Assembly (NCBI GenBank): GCA_025060975.1 | Contig: JANZKA010000005.1 | Location: 1 to 48,788 of the forward strand | From: Candidatus Culexarchaeum nevadense | GTDB lineage: Archaea > Thermoproteota > Methanomethylicia > Culexarchaeales > Culexarchaeaceae | Length of the DNA stretch: 48,788 nucleotides | Direction of reading: 5' to 3' | Part shown: positions 9,638 to 17,642 of the stretch, in pieces | How positions within the stretch are numbered: position 1 is the stretch's first letter | Layout of the letters: each line of letters begins with the position of its first letter | Made by a program: the position numbers and the translations under genes | Notes under the pieces: generated by a model | The model's database searches: none | What the model saw: only the letters and a program-made list of their open reading frames with translations | Told to the model about the DNA's origin: nothing

Positions 9638-10631
9638 TAGGGGAAATAAGCTGCCAAAAGTATCAATAATAATTCCAGTTAAAAATATGGAAAACACCAT
9701 AAAAGATCTATTGGATTCAATAATGCAATTAGACTACCCAAAGGATAAAGTGGAAGTCATAATTGTTGATGGTGGCTCCAGCGATAAGACATTGGAAATA
9801 GCCTCAAAATATCCAGTAAAAATATTGAGGGAGAAGGGGGGAGGACCAAATTATGGTAGAAAGATAGGAGTAATGAGTGCCACTGGAGAAATATATGCAT
9901 TCACAGATGGAGACTGCATATTACCAAGAGAATGGCTTAAAAAGATAATTGAAAAATTCAGAGATCCAGAAGTTGGATGTGTTGGTGGAAGCGTATTCGT
10001 ATCAAAAGACTTAGAAAACAATCTAATTGCAAAATATTCTGATGAATCAGTAATGAGGGTAATGCCTATAGCTAAGAAATTGGAGAAAACTGAAGATGTA
10101 AAAATTTTCAAGCATTTAGCTTTATGCAACATGGCTGTAAAAAGAGAAGTATTAAACATTGTAGGTGGACTGAGAGAGGATATGAAAACTTTTGAAGATG
10201 TAGACCTCATGGCCTCAATATGTAAAAGTGGATATAAGGTTTTAAGAAGCCCAGAAATATACGTGTGGCACAAGCACAGGAGTAATGTAAAGGGGTTAAT
10301 TAAGCAAACATTCAATTATGGTAGAGGGGCTCCTAAATTCTTCAAAAATCATCCGGAAACACAAATAGCAAAAGTGTTTATGCTTGGACTACTTGCATTC
10401 ATAATATACCTCGTAATAGTAATTGCTGGATTAATTATGATGATAAATGGTAATCCAACAATAATAATTGCAATATCAAGTATTACGTTAACAGCACTAA
10501 TATCAGACGTAATATACTATGCTATGAAAACCAAAAGTCTGCTGAAAGCCTTACTATACCCATTACTTGATATAATGAGGATATTTGCCTTTGCCAGTGG
10601 AAGTTTGATACAAATGTTAATTGGTGGATAA
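9627..10631 (+). CDS. Family 2 glycosyltransferase, membrane-anchored
   Basis: KVSIIIPVKNMENTIKDLLDSI...VIIVDGGSSDKTLEIA...AFTDGDCILPREWL; C-terminal TM helices; overlaps uppS by 11 bp. Confidence 0.92.
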   Translation: MEDNRGNKLPKVSIIIPVKNMENTIKDLLDSIMQLDYPKDKVEVIIVDGGSSDKTLEIASKYPVKILREKGGGPNYGRKIGVMSATGEIYAFTDGDCILPREWLKKIIEKFRDPEVGCVGGSVFVSKDLENNLIAKYSDESVMRVMPIAKKLEKTEDVKIFKHLALCNMAVKREVLNIVGGLREDMKTFEDVDLMASICKSGYKVLRSPEIYVWHKHRSNVKGLIKQTFNYGRGAPKFFKNHPETQIAKVFMLGLLAFIIYLVIVIAGLIMMINGNPTIIIAISSITLTALISDVIYYAMKTKSLLKALLYPLLDIMRIFAFASGSLIQMLIGG

Positions 10632-11024
10632 ATTCCATGGAAGCCCCCTCAAAACAATGTCGGCAGGTAAAACGTTAACATACTTTCTTAAGAAAGAAAG
10701 ATCGGAATTCTTATCTCTCAAATCATCTGGAAGCATATTTGGTATCTCCTCAATTATAGGATACCATCGACCACACTTTGAACAGAACAAAAGCCCTTCG
10801 TCAACTTCTCTTGTGAGACAAGTCTTACAATCAATGGAATTTAAATCTAGATTCCTAAGGAAATTGGCATTCAACCCACAATACTCTTCACATAAGACCT
10901 TTCTCCCAAGATCAACATTATACTCGTACTTGTTCTCATTAAATACGTAGAGTTGTAAGGGGAAGTTTTTGCAAATTGGACATGCAAGAATATCCATTAA
11001 TCTATACTTCAAATAACACACCAA
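10617..11024 (-). CDS. Trm112-like zinc-binding protein
   Basis: MDILACPICKNFPLQLYVF...LLFCSKCGRWYPIIEEIPNMLPDDLR; real start probably Met at 10997. Confidence 0.75.
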   Translation of the reverse strand: MVCYLKYRLMDILACPICKNFPLQLYVFNENKYEYNVDLGRKVLCEEYCGLNANFLRNLDLNSIDCKTCLTREVDEGLLFCSKCGRWYPIIEEIPNMLPDDLRDKNSDLSFLRKYVNVLPADIVLRGLPWNLSTN

Positions 11025-11065
11025 AACAAGATTTCATATATGAAAATATAAGGGTAACTGTTTAC

Positions 11066-11479
11066 TCATAATAGGATAAAGAAGGCTCTAACCTCATTTG
11101 CTGATAATTCAACAGAAAACTTTATGATGTAATTCCCAGAGACCGTATATGGTATGTAACTCTTAGTGGCATTATCTACAATCCCCCTAACATCAGAATA
11201 TGATATGCTAACCCCAACATTTGCATCTCTCAAATCCAAAGTAACATAAACTTGAACCTTATATGGCTTGGGATTACTAACTAAATAAACTAGACATATG
11301 CGGTAGGAATCACCAGCATTATATAATGAAACTGTTTCAAAAACTGCTTTAACCTCAACCCTCTCAGGAACAAACAATAAGAATACAGATAAAACACCGA
11401 GGAATATTACAATCAAGAAGAATATCGATATAAGTTTAAAACTTCTACTACGACCAATAGATCTGGATTTACCTGGCAT
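11066..11479 (-). CDS. Small single-TM membrane protein, unknown function
   Basis: Basic N-terminus then one TM helix (LISIFFLIVIFLGVLSVFLLFV) and a beta-rich external domain. Confidence 0.55.
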   Translation of the reverse strand: MPGKSRSIGRSRSFKLISIFFLIVIFLGVLSVFLLFVPERVEVKAVFETVSLYNAGDSYRICLVYLVSNPKPYKVQVYVTLDLRDANVGVSISYSDVRGIVDNATKSYIPYTVSGNYIIKFSVELSANEVRAFFILL

Positions 11480-11539
11480 TAGAATCCAAGATATCTAAGG
11501 AAAACACAAATATTTATCGCTTATTAAAATAAAAATAGC

Positions 11540-12646
11540 ATGAGCATACTACTAAGACCAGACTCAATAATTGTAATGGGTGACCCAGAAGTTAAAAGTA
11601 GATTATCATGGTATATTAGTGTTATGAGAGATGAGAAACCAGCAAAATATCTGATATGTAAAAGGGTTAATGCAGAATTCAACTCAGAGGATAACATAGA
11701 AGAATTATGGAGAGAGCATGATAAAAGAGCTAGGGAATTTAAGAAGATATACGATGAAATAAGGGAGGGAAAATTAAGTTTAAACGAACTACAAGTACCA
11801 AAAATCAGCTTCCTAGACTTGAAAATAGAGATAGTGAATAGGATGCTTAGGGAATGCATATTCTGTGAAAGAAGATGCAAAGTTGATAGAAGGGTTAAAG
11901 CGGGATTCTGCAAATTAGATGCCAACACCTACGTATCATCATGGTTTCACCACTGGGGTGAAGAAGCCCCACTAGTCCCAAGCGGTACAATATTTTTCTC
12001 ATCGTGCAACTTTAGATGTGTATTCTGCCAAAACTACGATATAAGCCAACTACATCCACATGGTGGAGTAAAGGTAAACGCTGAAATACTTGCAAAAATA
12101 TCAACAACACTAAGAAGAGAGGGGGTTAGAAACATAAATTACGTTGGAGGAGAACCAACCCCAAATCTACATACCATAGTCAGCTCACTCAAATACATGA
12201 ACATAAACGTTCCACTACTATGGAATAGCAACATGTATTGCAGTGAGGAAACCATAAAAATACTCTTGGAGATAATAGACATAGGGTTGCCAGACTTCAA
12301 ATATGGAAATGATGAATGTGCAAAGAGGTTATCAGCCGCAGAAAACTACTTCAAAATTGTAGCTAGAAATCATAAAATTATGCATGACTACCCAATAGAT
12401 ATGATAATAAGACATCTAGTTATGCCAAACCATATTCAATGTTGCACAAAACCAGTTTTAAAATGGATAAGCGAGAACACCCCAAGGGCAATGGTGAACA
12501 TCATGGAACAATATAGGCCAGAATACCTAGTTGAGAAGTATCCAGAAAGGTATAGCGATATAAATAGGAGGGTGAGCTGGAGCGAAATGAATGAAGCATA
12601 CGAGTATGCAGAAAAACTTGGAATATGCTACAAACCAGTCTCGTAA
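11540..12646 (+). CDS. Radical SAM protein, PflX/COG1313-like
   Basis: CNFRCVFCQNYDISQ (CxxxCxxC) preceded by CIFCERRCKVDRRVKAGFC; GGEPTPNLH. Confidence 0.88.
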   Translation: MSILLRPDSIIVMGDPEVKSRLSWYISVMRDEKPAKYLICKRVNAEFNSEDNIEELWREHDKRAREFKKIYDEIREGKLSLNELQVPKISFLDLKIEIVNRMLRECIFCERRCKVDRRVKAGFCKLDANTYVSSWFHHWGEEAPLVPSGTIFFSSCNFRCVFCQNYDISQLHPHGGVKVNAEILAKISTTLRREGVRNINYVGGEPTPNLHTIVSSLKYMNINVPLLWNSNMYCSEETIKILLEIIDIGLPDFKYGNDECAKRLSAAENYFKIVARNHKIMHDYPIDMIIRHLVMPNHIQCCTKPVLKWISENTPRAMVNIMEQYRPEYLVEKYPERYSDINRRVSWSEMNEAYEYAEKLGICYKPVS

Positions 12647-12648
12647 AC

Positions 12649-13167
12649 CTAAATTATCATCACATGATTTGACTCACAGTAAATAGTTATATCAAATAGT
12701 GAAGCTAAAAAACCTAGGAATTTTGGAGAGAATACTAAGGCATTATCAATAGATAGTGTTCCCCCATTGAAGATGAGTATCAATTTTAATGATGAAAACC
12801 TACATACCCTCAACACCATCTTAACCCTCTCCAAAAACATTTTTATGGAAACCTTGTATAATGGCATAAAACTATTACCTCTAGCTTGGAGGAAGATAAT
12901 TGATGGCAAGTAAATTATTGAATCAATACCTTTACCAATAAACTTAAAGATATCATATGGATTTAGAGGTGTACAGCACTCAACTATATACTGAGAATCC
13001 CTAAAATGCGCATTTAAAGGTTGAGGAAACTCAGATAATATCAAAACTCTATCCATAACACCAACTATGAAAAGGAAAAATCGAAGTGCATCAGAACCAA
13101 AAACGAATATCGATTGAATATCACTTGAAATCAACATATTCAAAGCATCTTCAAATGCCATCCTCAT
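12649..13167 (-). CDS. Putative degenerate RecA/Rad51-fold protein (no Walker A/B)
   Basis: 172 aa; order of predicted strands/helices tracks the RadA core (see findings); overlaps upstream SWIM gene. Confidence 0.5.
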   Translation of the reverse strand: MRMAFEDALNMLISSDIQSIFVFGSDALRFFLFIVGVMDRVLILSEFPQPLNAHFRDSQYIVECCTPLNPYDIFKFIGKGIDSIIYLPSIIFLQARGNSFMPLYKVSIKMFLERVKMVLRVCRFSSLKLILIFNGGTLSIDNALVFSPKFLGFLASLFDITIYCESNHVMII

Positions 13168-13522
13168 TTAACTCGCCCCGAAGCATCCTCCATAAAATCA
13201 CGCTACCAACATGTGTACATACATTCCTCATCCTAAAATGACCGTAAAGCTTATGTTTAGAGTAACATGTACAGAAATATCTCCCCGAACTCTTCACAAA
13301 ATAGACTACGTAAAATGGTTCACGATCCCCGAAATATGCTCTACCCCTAACAATCCAAACCCTCGACTTCTCAACTTCACTTACATCCATAAGTCTAGCC
13401 CTACAGCGATTAAACCATGATGAACTTTTATTATGAAATTTTAACATGAAACACTTAAATAAATCAGAATCACAAGACATCCACAACCCCATCCTCACAT
13501 ATTGCGAAGAACGCATGTTCAC
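13151..13522 (-). CDS. SWIM zinc-finger protein
   Basis: RYFCTCYSKHKLYGHFRMRNVCTHVGSVI = CxCx15CxH SWIM signature; real start probably internal (13480 or 13447). Confidence 0.8.
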   Translation of the reverse strand: MNMRSSQYVRMGLWMSCDSDLFKCFMLKFHNKSSSWFNRCRARLMDVSEVEKSRVWIVRGRAYFGDREPFYVVYFVKSSGRYFCTCYSKHKLYGHFRMRNVCTHVGSVILWRMLRGELNEDGI

Positions 13523-14462
13523 CTTTAGGTAGATAGGGACTATCCTCTACAACCATTTTCCTAACGAGATGCTCCAACCCCCTTTTCACATTACTTAACG
13601 ATGAATGTTGCAAGAATAATCTGTGAGTTGTACCATGAGCAACAACATTCCCACCAGCAGCGGAAACAGACCCACCAGCAGTTGGTTTGGATATTATCTG
13701 ATTAGTTACAATGACATAAACGTTGTAGAGCATTGCTATACGCATGAGGAAGTTCAACATATAGTTGAGGGTCTGCTGCCTAGCTACAAGCATTTCCCTA
13801 CCCCTATACTCAGCACGGACATGGGAAACAAGACCATCAAGTACTATCAACTTAACATTCTTTTCCTCAATCAAGTTTGGTGCAATGATTCTAATACAAT
13901 CTATTTGCTCATCAACATTAACAGGCTGAGATACAAAGATACCTCTAAGTGGGTCACTCAAATTAAACCTTTCAGCTATTCTACATATCCTAGTCTCAGA
14001 AAATGTTCCTTCACAATCAATGTATAATACCTTGCCATCAACACCACCATTATTAATAGTTAGCTGAGCTGTAACAGAAAGTTGGAAACATAATTGCGAC
14101 TTTCCAGAACCATATTCCCCAACAAACTCATATATACATCTAGGCTCCAAACCACCTCTTAAAAGACCATCTATAGAAGAAACCTTAGTGGATATTCTTG
14201 GAAGCCCCCTCCTATAACTCGAAAATTCAGTAGCACTTATAATCTTACTTTGATGGAAAGCCTCCCTCACACTATATAAAGCTTTACTCAATCTCGAGTA
14301 ATCAGTTACATCCATCATAGAAGCCAATTCATCCAAACTGTAAAGTGAAAGTTGTTTTGGACTTAATATTCCAATCTTCCTAAGTTTCTCAGCCGTGCTT
14401 GGACCTATGCCAGGGATATCCTCTAAACAAGAGTATTTACCGCTCAAAACCTCCACCCCCAA
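13470..14462 (-). CDS. radA: DNA repair/recombination ATPase RadA
   Basis: HhH N-terminus (LEDIPGIGPSTAEKLRKIGI), Walker A GEYGSGKS, Walker B VKLIVLDGL, VTNQI. Confidence 0.95.
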   Translation of the reverse strand: MGVEVLSGKYSCLEDIPGIGPSTAEKLRKIGILSPKQLSLYSLDELASMMDVTDYSRLSKALYSVREAFHQSKIISATEFSSYRRGLPRISTKVSSIDGLLRGGLEPRCIYEFVGEYGSGKSQLCFQLSVTAQLTINNGGVDGKVLYIDCEGTFSETRICRIAERFNLSDPLRGIFVSQPVNVDEQIDCIRIIAPNLIEEKNVKLIVLDGLVSHVRAEYRGREMLVARQQTLNYMLNFLMRIAMLYNVYVIVTNQIISKPTAGGSVSAAGGNVVAHGTTHRLFLQHSSLSNVKRGLEHLVRKMVVEDSPYLPKGEHAFFAICEDGVVDVL

Positions 14463-14814
14463 TCAAGTTTCTCAACCAATTTAAATGTAGAATAACTCTA
14501 TCCAGCTCATTAACCAATGATGGTGCATCATTAACCAATAGAGAACCAATACTCTCAAGAGCTTTAATGAAAGCTTTAAACTCATCAATATTAATAATAG
14601 ATTCAAAAACTATCTTCCCACCATACATTCCAAATTTTAACATCCTCTTCGGATAAATCTTCAAAGTTAAACCAACCTTATCCTCCACCAATCTAAATGA
14701 TAAGAAAGCCACATACTTCTCATGAACTTTTATTGGAATCATGAAGCCCCTGGCATCATTATCCCAAACCACGAATCTAGACAATTCACCTATCACCCGA
14801 CTCGGAATATTCAT
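14437..14814 (-). CDS. Hypothetical protein in radA operon
   Basis: 125 aa, overlaps the HerA-like ORF by 29 bp upstream and radA by 26 bp downstream. Confidence 0.6.
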   Translation of the reverse strand: MNIPSRVIGELSRFVVWDNDARGFMIPIKVHEKYVAFLSFRLVEDKVGLTLKIYPKRMLKFGMYGGKIVFESIINIDEFKAFIKALESIGSLLVNDAPSLVNELDRVILHLNWLRNLIGGGGFER

Positions 14815-16126
14815 TCATAACTGCAATACCCATCGGAGAAATTCTAAGATAATATTTCCCATCACGATGAACCCCTTCAATTATCAAACCATTAACTGAA
14901 AGTGTTGTCAAAATCTTCTTAGCCTCTGTAGCATTCAAACCATAAACACCAGTAATATAACCTATAACTAAATCCCTCTCAACAGTTCCCTGAGATAGAA
15001 ATGAGAGAACACTATACGCCAAATCAGCTTTAGAGCCAAACAACTTAACTAAAGTATTCTGTTGAGAAGGCTTTAGAGGTTTAAGTTCATCAGCAACTTC
15101 GAATACACCTTTAAACTCAAATCTACCACTATAATTTGCAAGCTTAACATCACCATCTTTGAAAACCATGAAGTAAACGTCATCATCAATATTAATAGAT
15201 TTGAAAGCACTTAAATCATAAAAGCCAGAAGTGAAACTGCGGAGGAGATTATCCAGCACATCTTTAGACCTTGGGATAGGAGCAAAAGCAATATCAATGA
15301 TAAACTTGATTTTGGAATTTAACCATGATGGACTATCACAGGATAGTAAGATATACTTGGATTCATTCTCATTAATTAGATAATAGAAGATCATTGAACG
15401 TTCAAAGGAAATAGCATACTCCTCACGTAAAGCTCTAGACATTTCCGGAGCTATAATATCAGCATTCTCAATCAATATGAAATTAAATTCCTTTCGAAAC
15501 TTCATTAACATCAATAATGATGAGAGAACCCTAAACTCCACAGGTAAATGGCTAACATCAACGATAATTAAACTTGAATTCAAATTGGAAAAACCATGCA
15601 TTGAACTAAATGATGAACCAATACGTCCAACAGACATTAAATCAAGAAGTCTTAACAATTTATGAACATAAGGATAAGATCTTGAAATTAAACTTTGAGA
15701 TTCAACTTCGGAAATAACATCGGAAATGGAGAACTCTAAACCACCCTTTAAAATTAAGCTAATGAGAGACTCCTGTAAAACCCTAGCTGAATCTTCACCT
15801 AAATGAAAACTTAACTTGAAAATGTCAGAGACAAACTTAGCTTCAGTATATGGATCATCTAAATCAAATTTGAAAGGATTTATGGAAGCATTAAATCCAA
15901 GCTTCAACAACTTAGCATCCTCAAATACGTTACATAGATACTTGTATAAACCACTTGAATCTACAATCAAAATGCGCTCCCAATCAGCACAATCAATTAT
16001 GGAGTAATTCACCTTAACCCTACTCCGCATAGGACCAAAGGAGCCGAGAACAAGTTTTCCCTCGCTGCAAAGTAAATCAACTAAATTTACACACCCAACA
16101 TTTAAAGGAAAATTGAACACTATCAA
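14786..16126 (-). CDS. Degenerate HerA/VirB4-like (FtsK-HerA superfamily) pseudo-ATPase with C-terminal winged helix
   Basis: PLNVGCVNLVDLLCSEGKLVLGSFGPMRSRV at the GATGSGKS position; RILIVDSSGLYKYL; NASINPFKFDLDDPYTEAKFVSDIFKLSF; FNFILIENADIIAP at the Walker B position; wHTH-like C-terminus. Confidence 0.55.
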   Translation of the reverse strand: MIVFNFPLNVGCVNLVDLLCSEGKLVLGSFGPMRSRVKVNYSIIDCADWERILIVDSSGLYKYLCNVFEDAKLLKLGFNASINPFKFDLDDPYTEAKFVSDIFKLSFHLGEDSARVLQESLISLILKGGLEFSISDVISEVESQSLISRSYPYVHKLLRLLDLMSVGRIGSSFSSMHGFSNLNSSLIIVDVSHLPVEFRVLSSLLMLMKFRKEFNFILIENADIIAPEMSRALREEYAISFERSMIFYYLINENESKYILLSCDSPSWLNSKIKFIIDIAFAPIPRSKDVLDNLLRSFTSGFYDLSAFKSINIDDDVYFMVFKDGDVKLANYSGRFEFKGVFEVADELKPLKPSQQNTLVKLFGSKADLAYSVLSFLSQGTVERDLVIGYITGVYGLNATEAKKILTTLSVNGLIIEGVHRDGKYYLRISPMGIAVMNEYSESGDR

Positions 16127-16713
16127 ATCACCCCCTGAACTACGGGGAAAACTTGAGAAATAACCTCATCACCACTCAAAACAACAACACTATCAGCTGG
16201 AATAGAAAGTGAAAGTGAATTGAGTATTTCAATAAGCTTAGACATAGCGGAACCTAAAGCGTGAAACCCAACTTTAACATATAACAGCAGAATATAGGAT
16301 TCACTAGAACCTTCACCACCCCTAAAAATCAAATGATAATTAAATGGAACACCCAAAAGGATATTCCTAAGTAGAGTAAGATCTCTAACATTGCGGAATA
16401 GTAAAGCCCCAAAAATATAGGTGAACCCCATTGAACTGGAAACAAGTAACAGTTTATCAGAAACCTTAAATTTAAATTTCAAATCAACTTCCCTAAAGTC
16501 ATTTAAATCTAAATTCGTGAATAAGAACTCCCTAAAATACTTTGATGTTTTAACATCATTAAATCCTGGAAAGCTGAGCTTACCTTTATAGGCAAGCTTA
16601 TAGGCGATTAATAAAGCGATCACAGGGATGGATAACATTAAAGATAACATTGGATTTACCAAAAATATCAGAAACCATGCTAATAGCATTATAGGAATCC
16701 ACATATCAACCAT
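16123..16713 (-). CDS. Membrane protein, two N-terminal TM helices plus soluble domain; partner of the HerA-like protein
   Basis: MWIPIMLLAWFLIFLVNPMLSLMLSIPVIALLIAYKLAY; 4-bp overlap with downstream ORF. Confidence 0.65.
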   Translation of the reverse strand: MVDMWIPIMLLAWFLIFLVNPMLSLMLSIPVIALLIAYKLAYKGKLSFPGFNDVKTSKYFREFLFTNLDLNDFREVDLKFKFKVSDKLLLVSSSMGFTYIFGALLFRNVRDLTLLRNILLGVPFNYHLIFRGGEGSSESYILLLYVKVGFHALGSAMSKLIEILNSLSLSIPADSVVVLSGDEVISQVFPVVQGVI

Positions 16714-16815
16714 AAGAAGATAAACAAAAATCAGAAATAAAGTTGGTTTAGATGTTCGACGAAAACGGCGAAAAACGAATATCCTATTTCAAACGAATAA
16801 TTTATGTGAAGAGAG

Positions 16816-17442
16816 TTGGATTGTCAATTAAATATTGAAGACATGAAAATCCTCAGTGAAGAAACTAGGGTAAAGATAATTAAACTACTATACGATAAGG
16901 GAGAACTTGGATTAAACGAAATAGCAGAACAAATAAAGAAGGCAAAATCAACAACATCAGAACATTTGAAAATACTACTAGAAAGCGAGTTCATAGAGAG
17001 AATACAAGTTGAGAGGGGATACAGATATAAATTGGCTGAAAAAGGGGTAAAAGCTGTAAAAATGCTGTATGAAAGTGAAAATATAAAACTTCGGAAAAGA
17101 TCAACTGGAGCATATATTCAGAGAATATTAAGGCAAAGGGGTGTATGGATTCAATTCGCAATACCAGTAATAACTGGAGCATCAATGACCATACTTAGCG
17201 GAATATCAAACATAATCATAGCACTATCAATACTAAATGGAATCCTCCTCGGAATAATGAAATCAAAATTCATAGACGTAGTAATTGGAGGAATCATATT
17301 CTCATTTATAACATCAATAGTATCAGCAGGGAAAATAGGGATACTTGCAATACCAATAACACTGACACTATCAATAGTAATATATATTTGTGTAGGAGGA
17401 TTAACATGGATAATAACTAGATTGGTGATTAAACATGGTTAA
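16816..17442 (+). CDS. ArsR-like winged-helix regulator with C-terminal TM region
   Basis: LSEETRVKIIKLLYDKGELGLNEIAEQIKKAKSTTSEHLKILLESEFIERIQVERGYRYKLAEKG followed by hydrophobic helices; TTG start. Confidence 0.8.
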   Translation: MDCQLNIEDMKILSEETRVKIIKLLYDKGELGLNEIAEQIKKAKSTTSEHLKILLESEFIERIQVERGYRYKLAEKGVKAVKMLYESENIKLRKRSTGAYIQRILRQRGVWIQFAIPVITGASMTILSGISNIIIALSILNGILLGIMKSKFIDVVIGGIIFSFITSIVSAGKIGILAIPITLTLSIVIYICVGGLTWIITRLVIKHG

Positions 17443-17626
17443 AATATGCCCAGAATGTGGAGGAGAAATGTACTATGATAAAAAGGGATTCTACGTATGC
17501 CTAAAATGTGGATTAACAATATCAAAATTCGATTCAAACATAAAAGAGGTTAAAGAGAAGAACTTAACTGAGGAAGATAAAAAGAAGGAATACCTCAAAT
17601 GGTGGTTAAGTTCAAAAAAGAAGTAG
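17435..17626 (+). CDS. Small zinc-ribbon protein
   Basis: MVKICPECGGEMYYDKKGFYVCLKCGLTISKF; overlaps preceding gene. Confidence 0.75.
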   Translation: MVKICPECGGEMYYDKKGFYVCLKCGLTISKFDSNIKEVKEKNLTEEDKKKEYLKWWLSSKKK

Positions 17627-17642
17627 CCACAACCTCTAAAAG

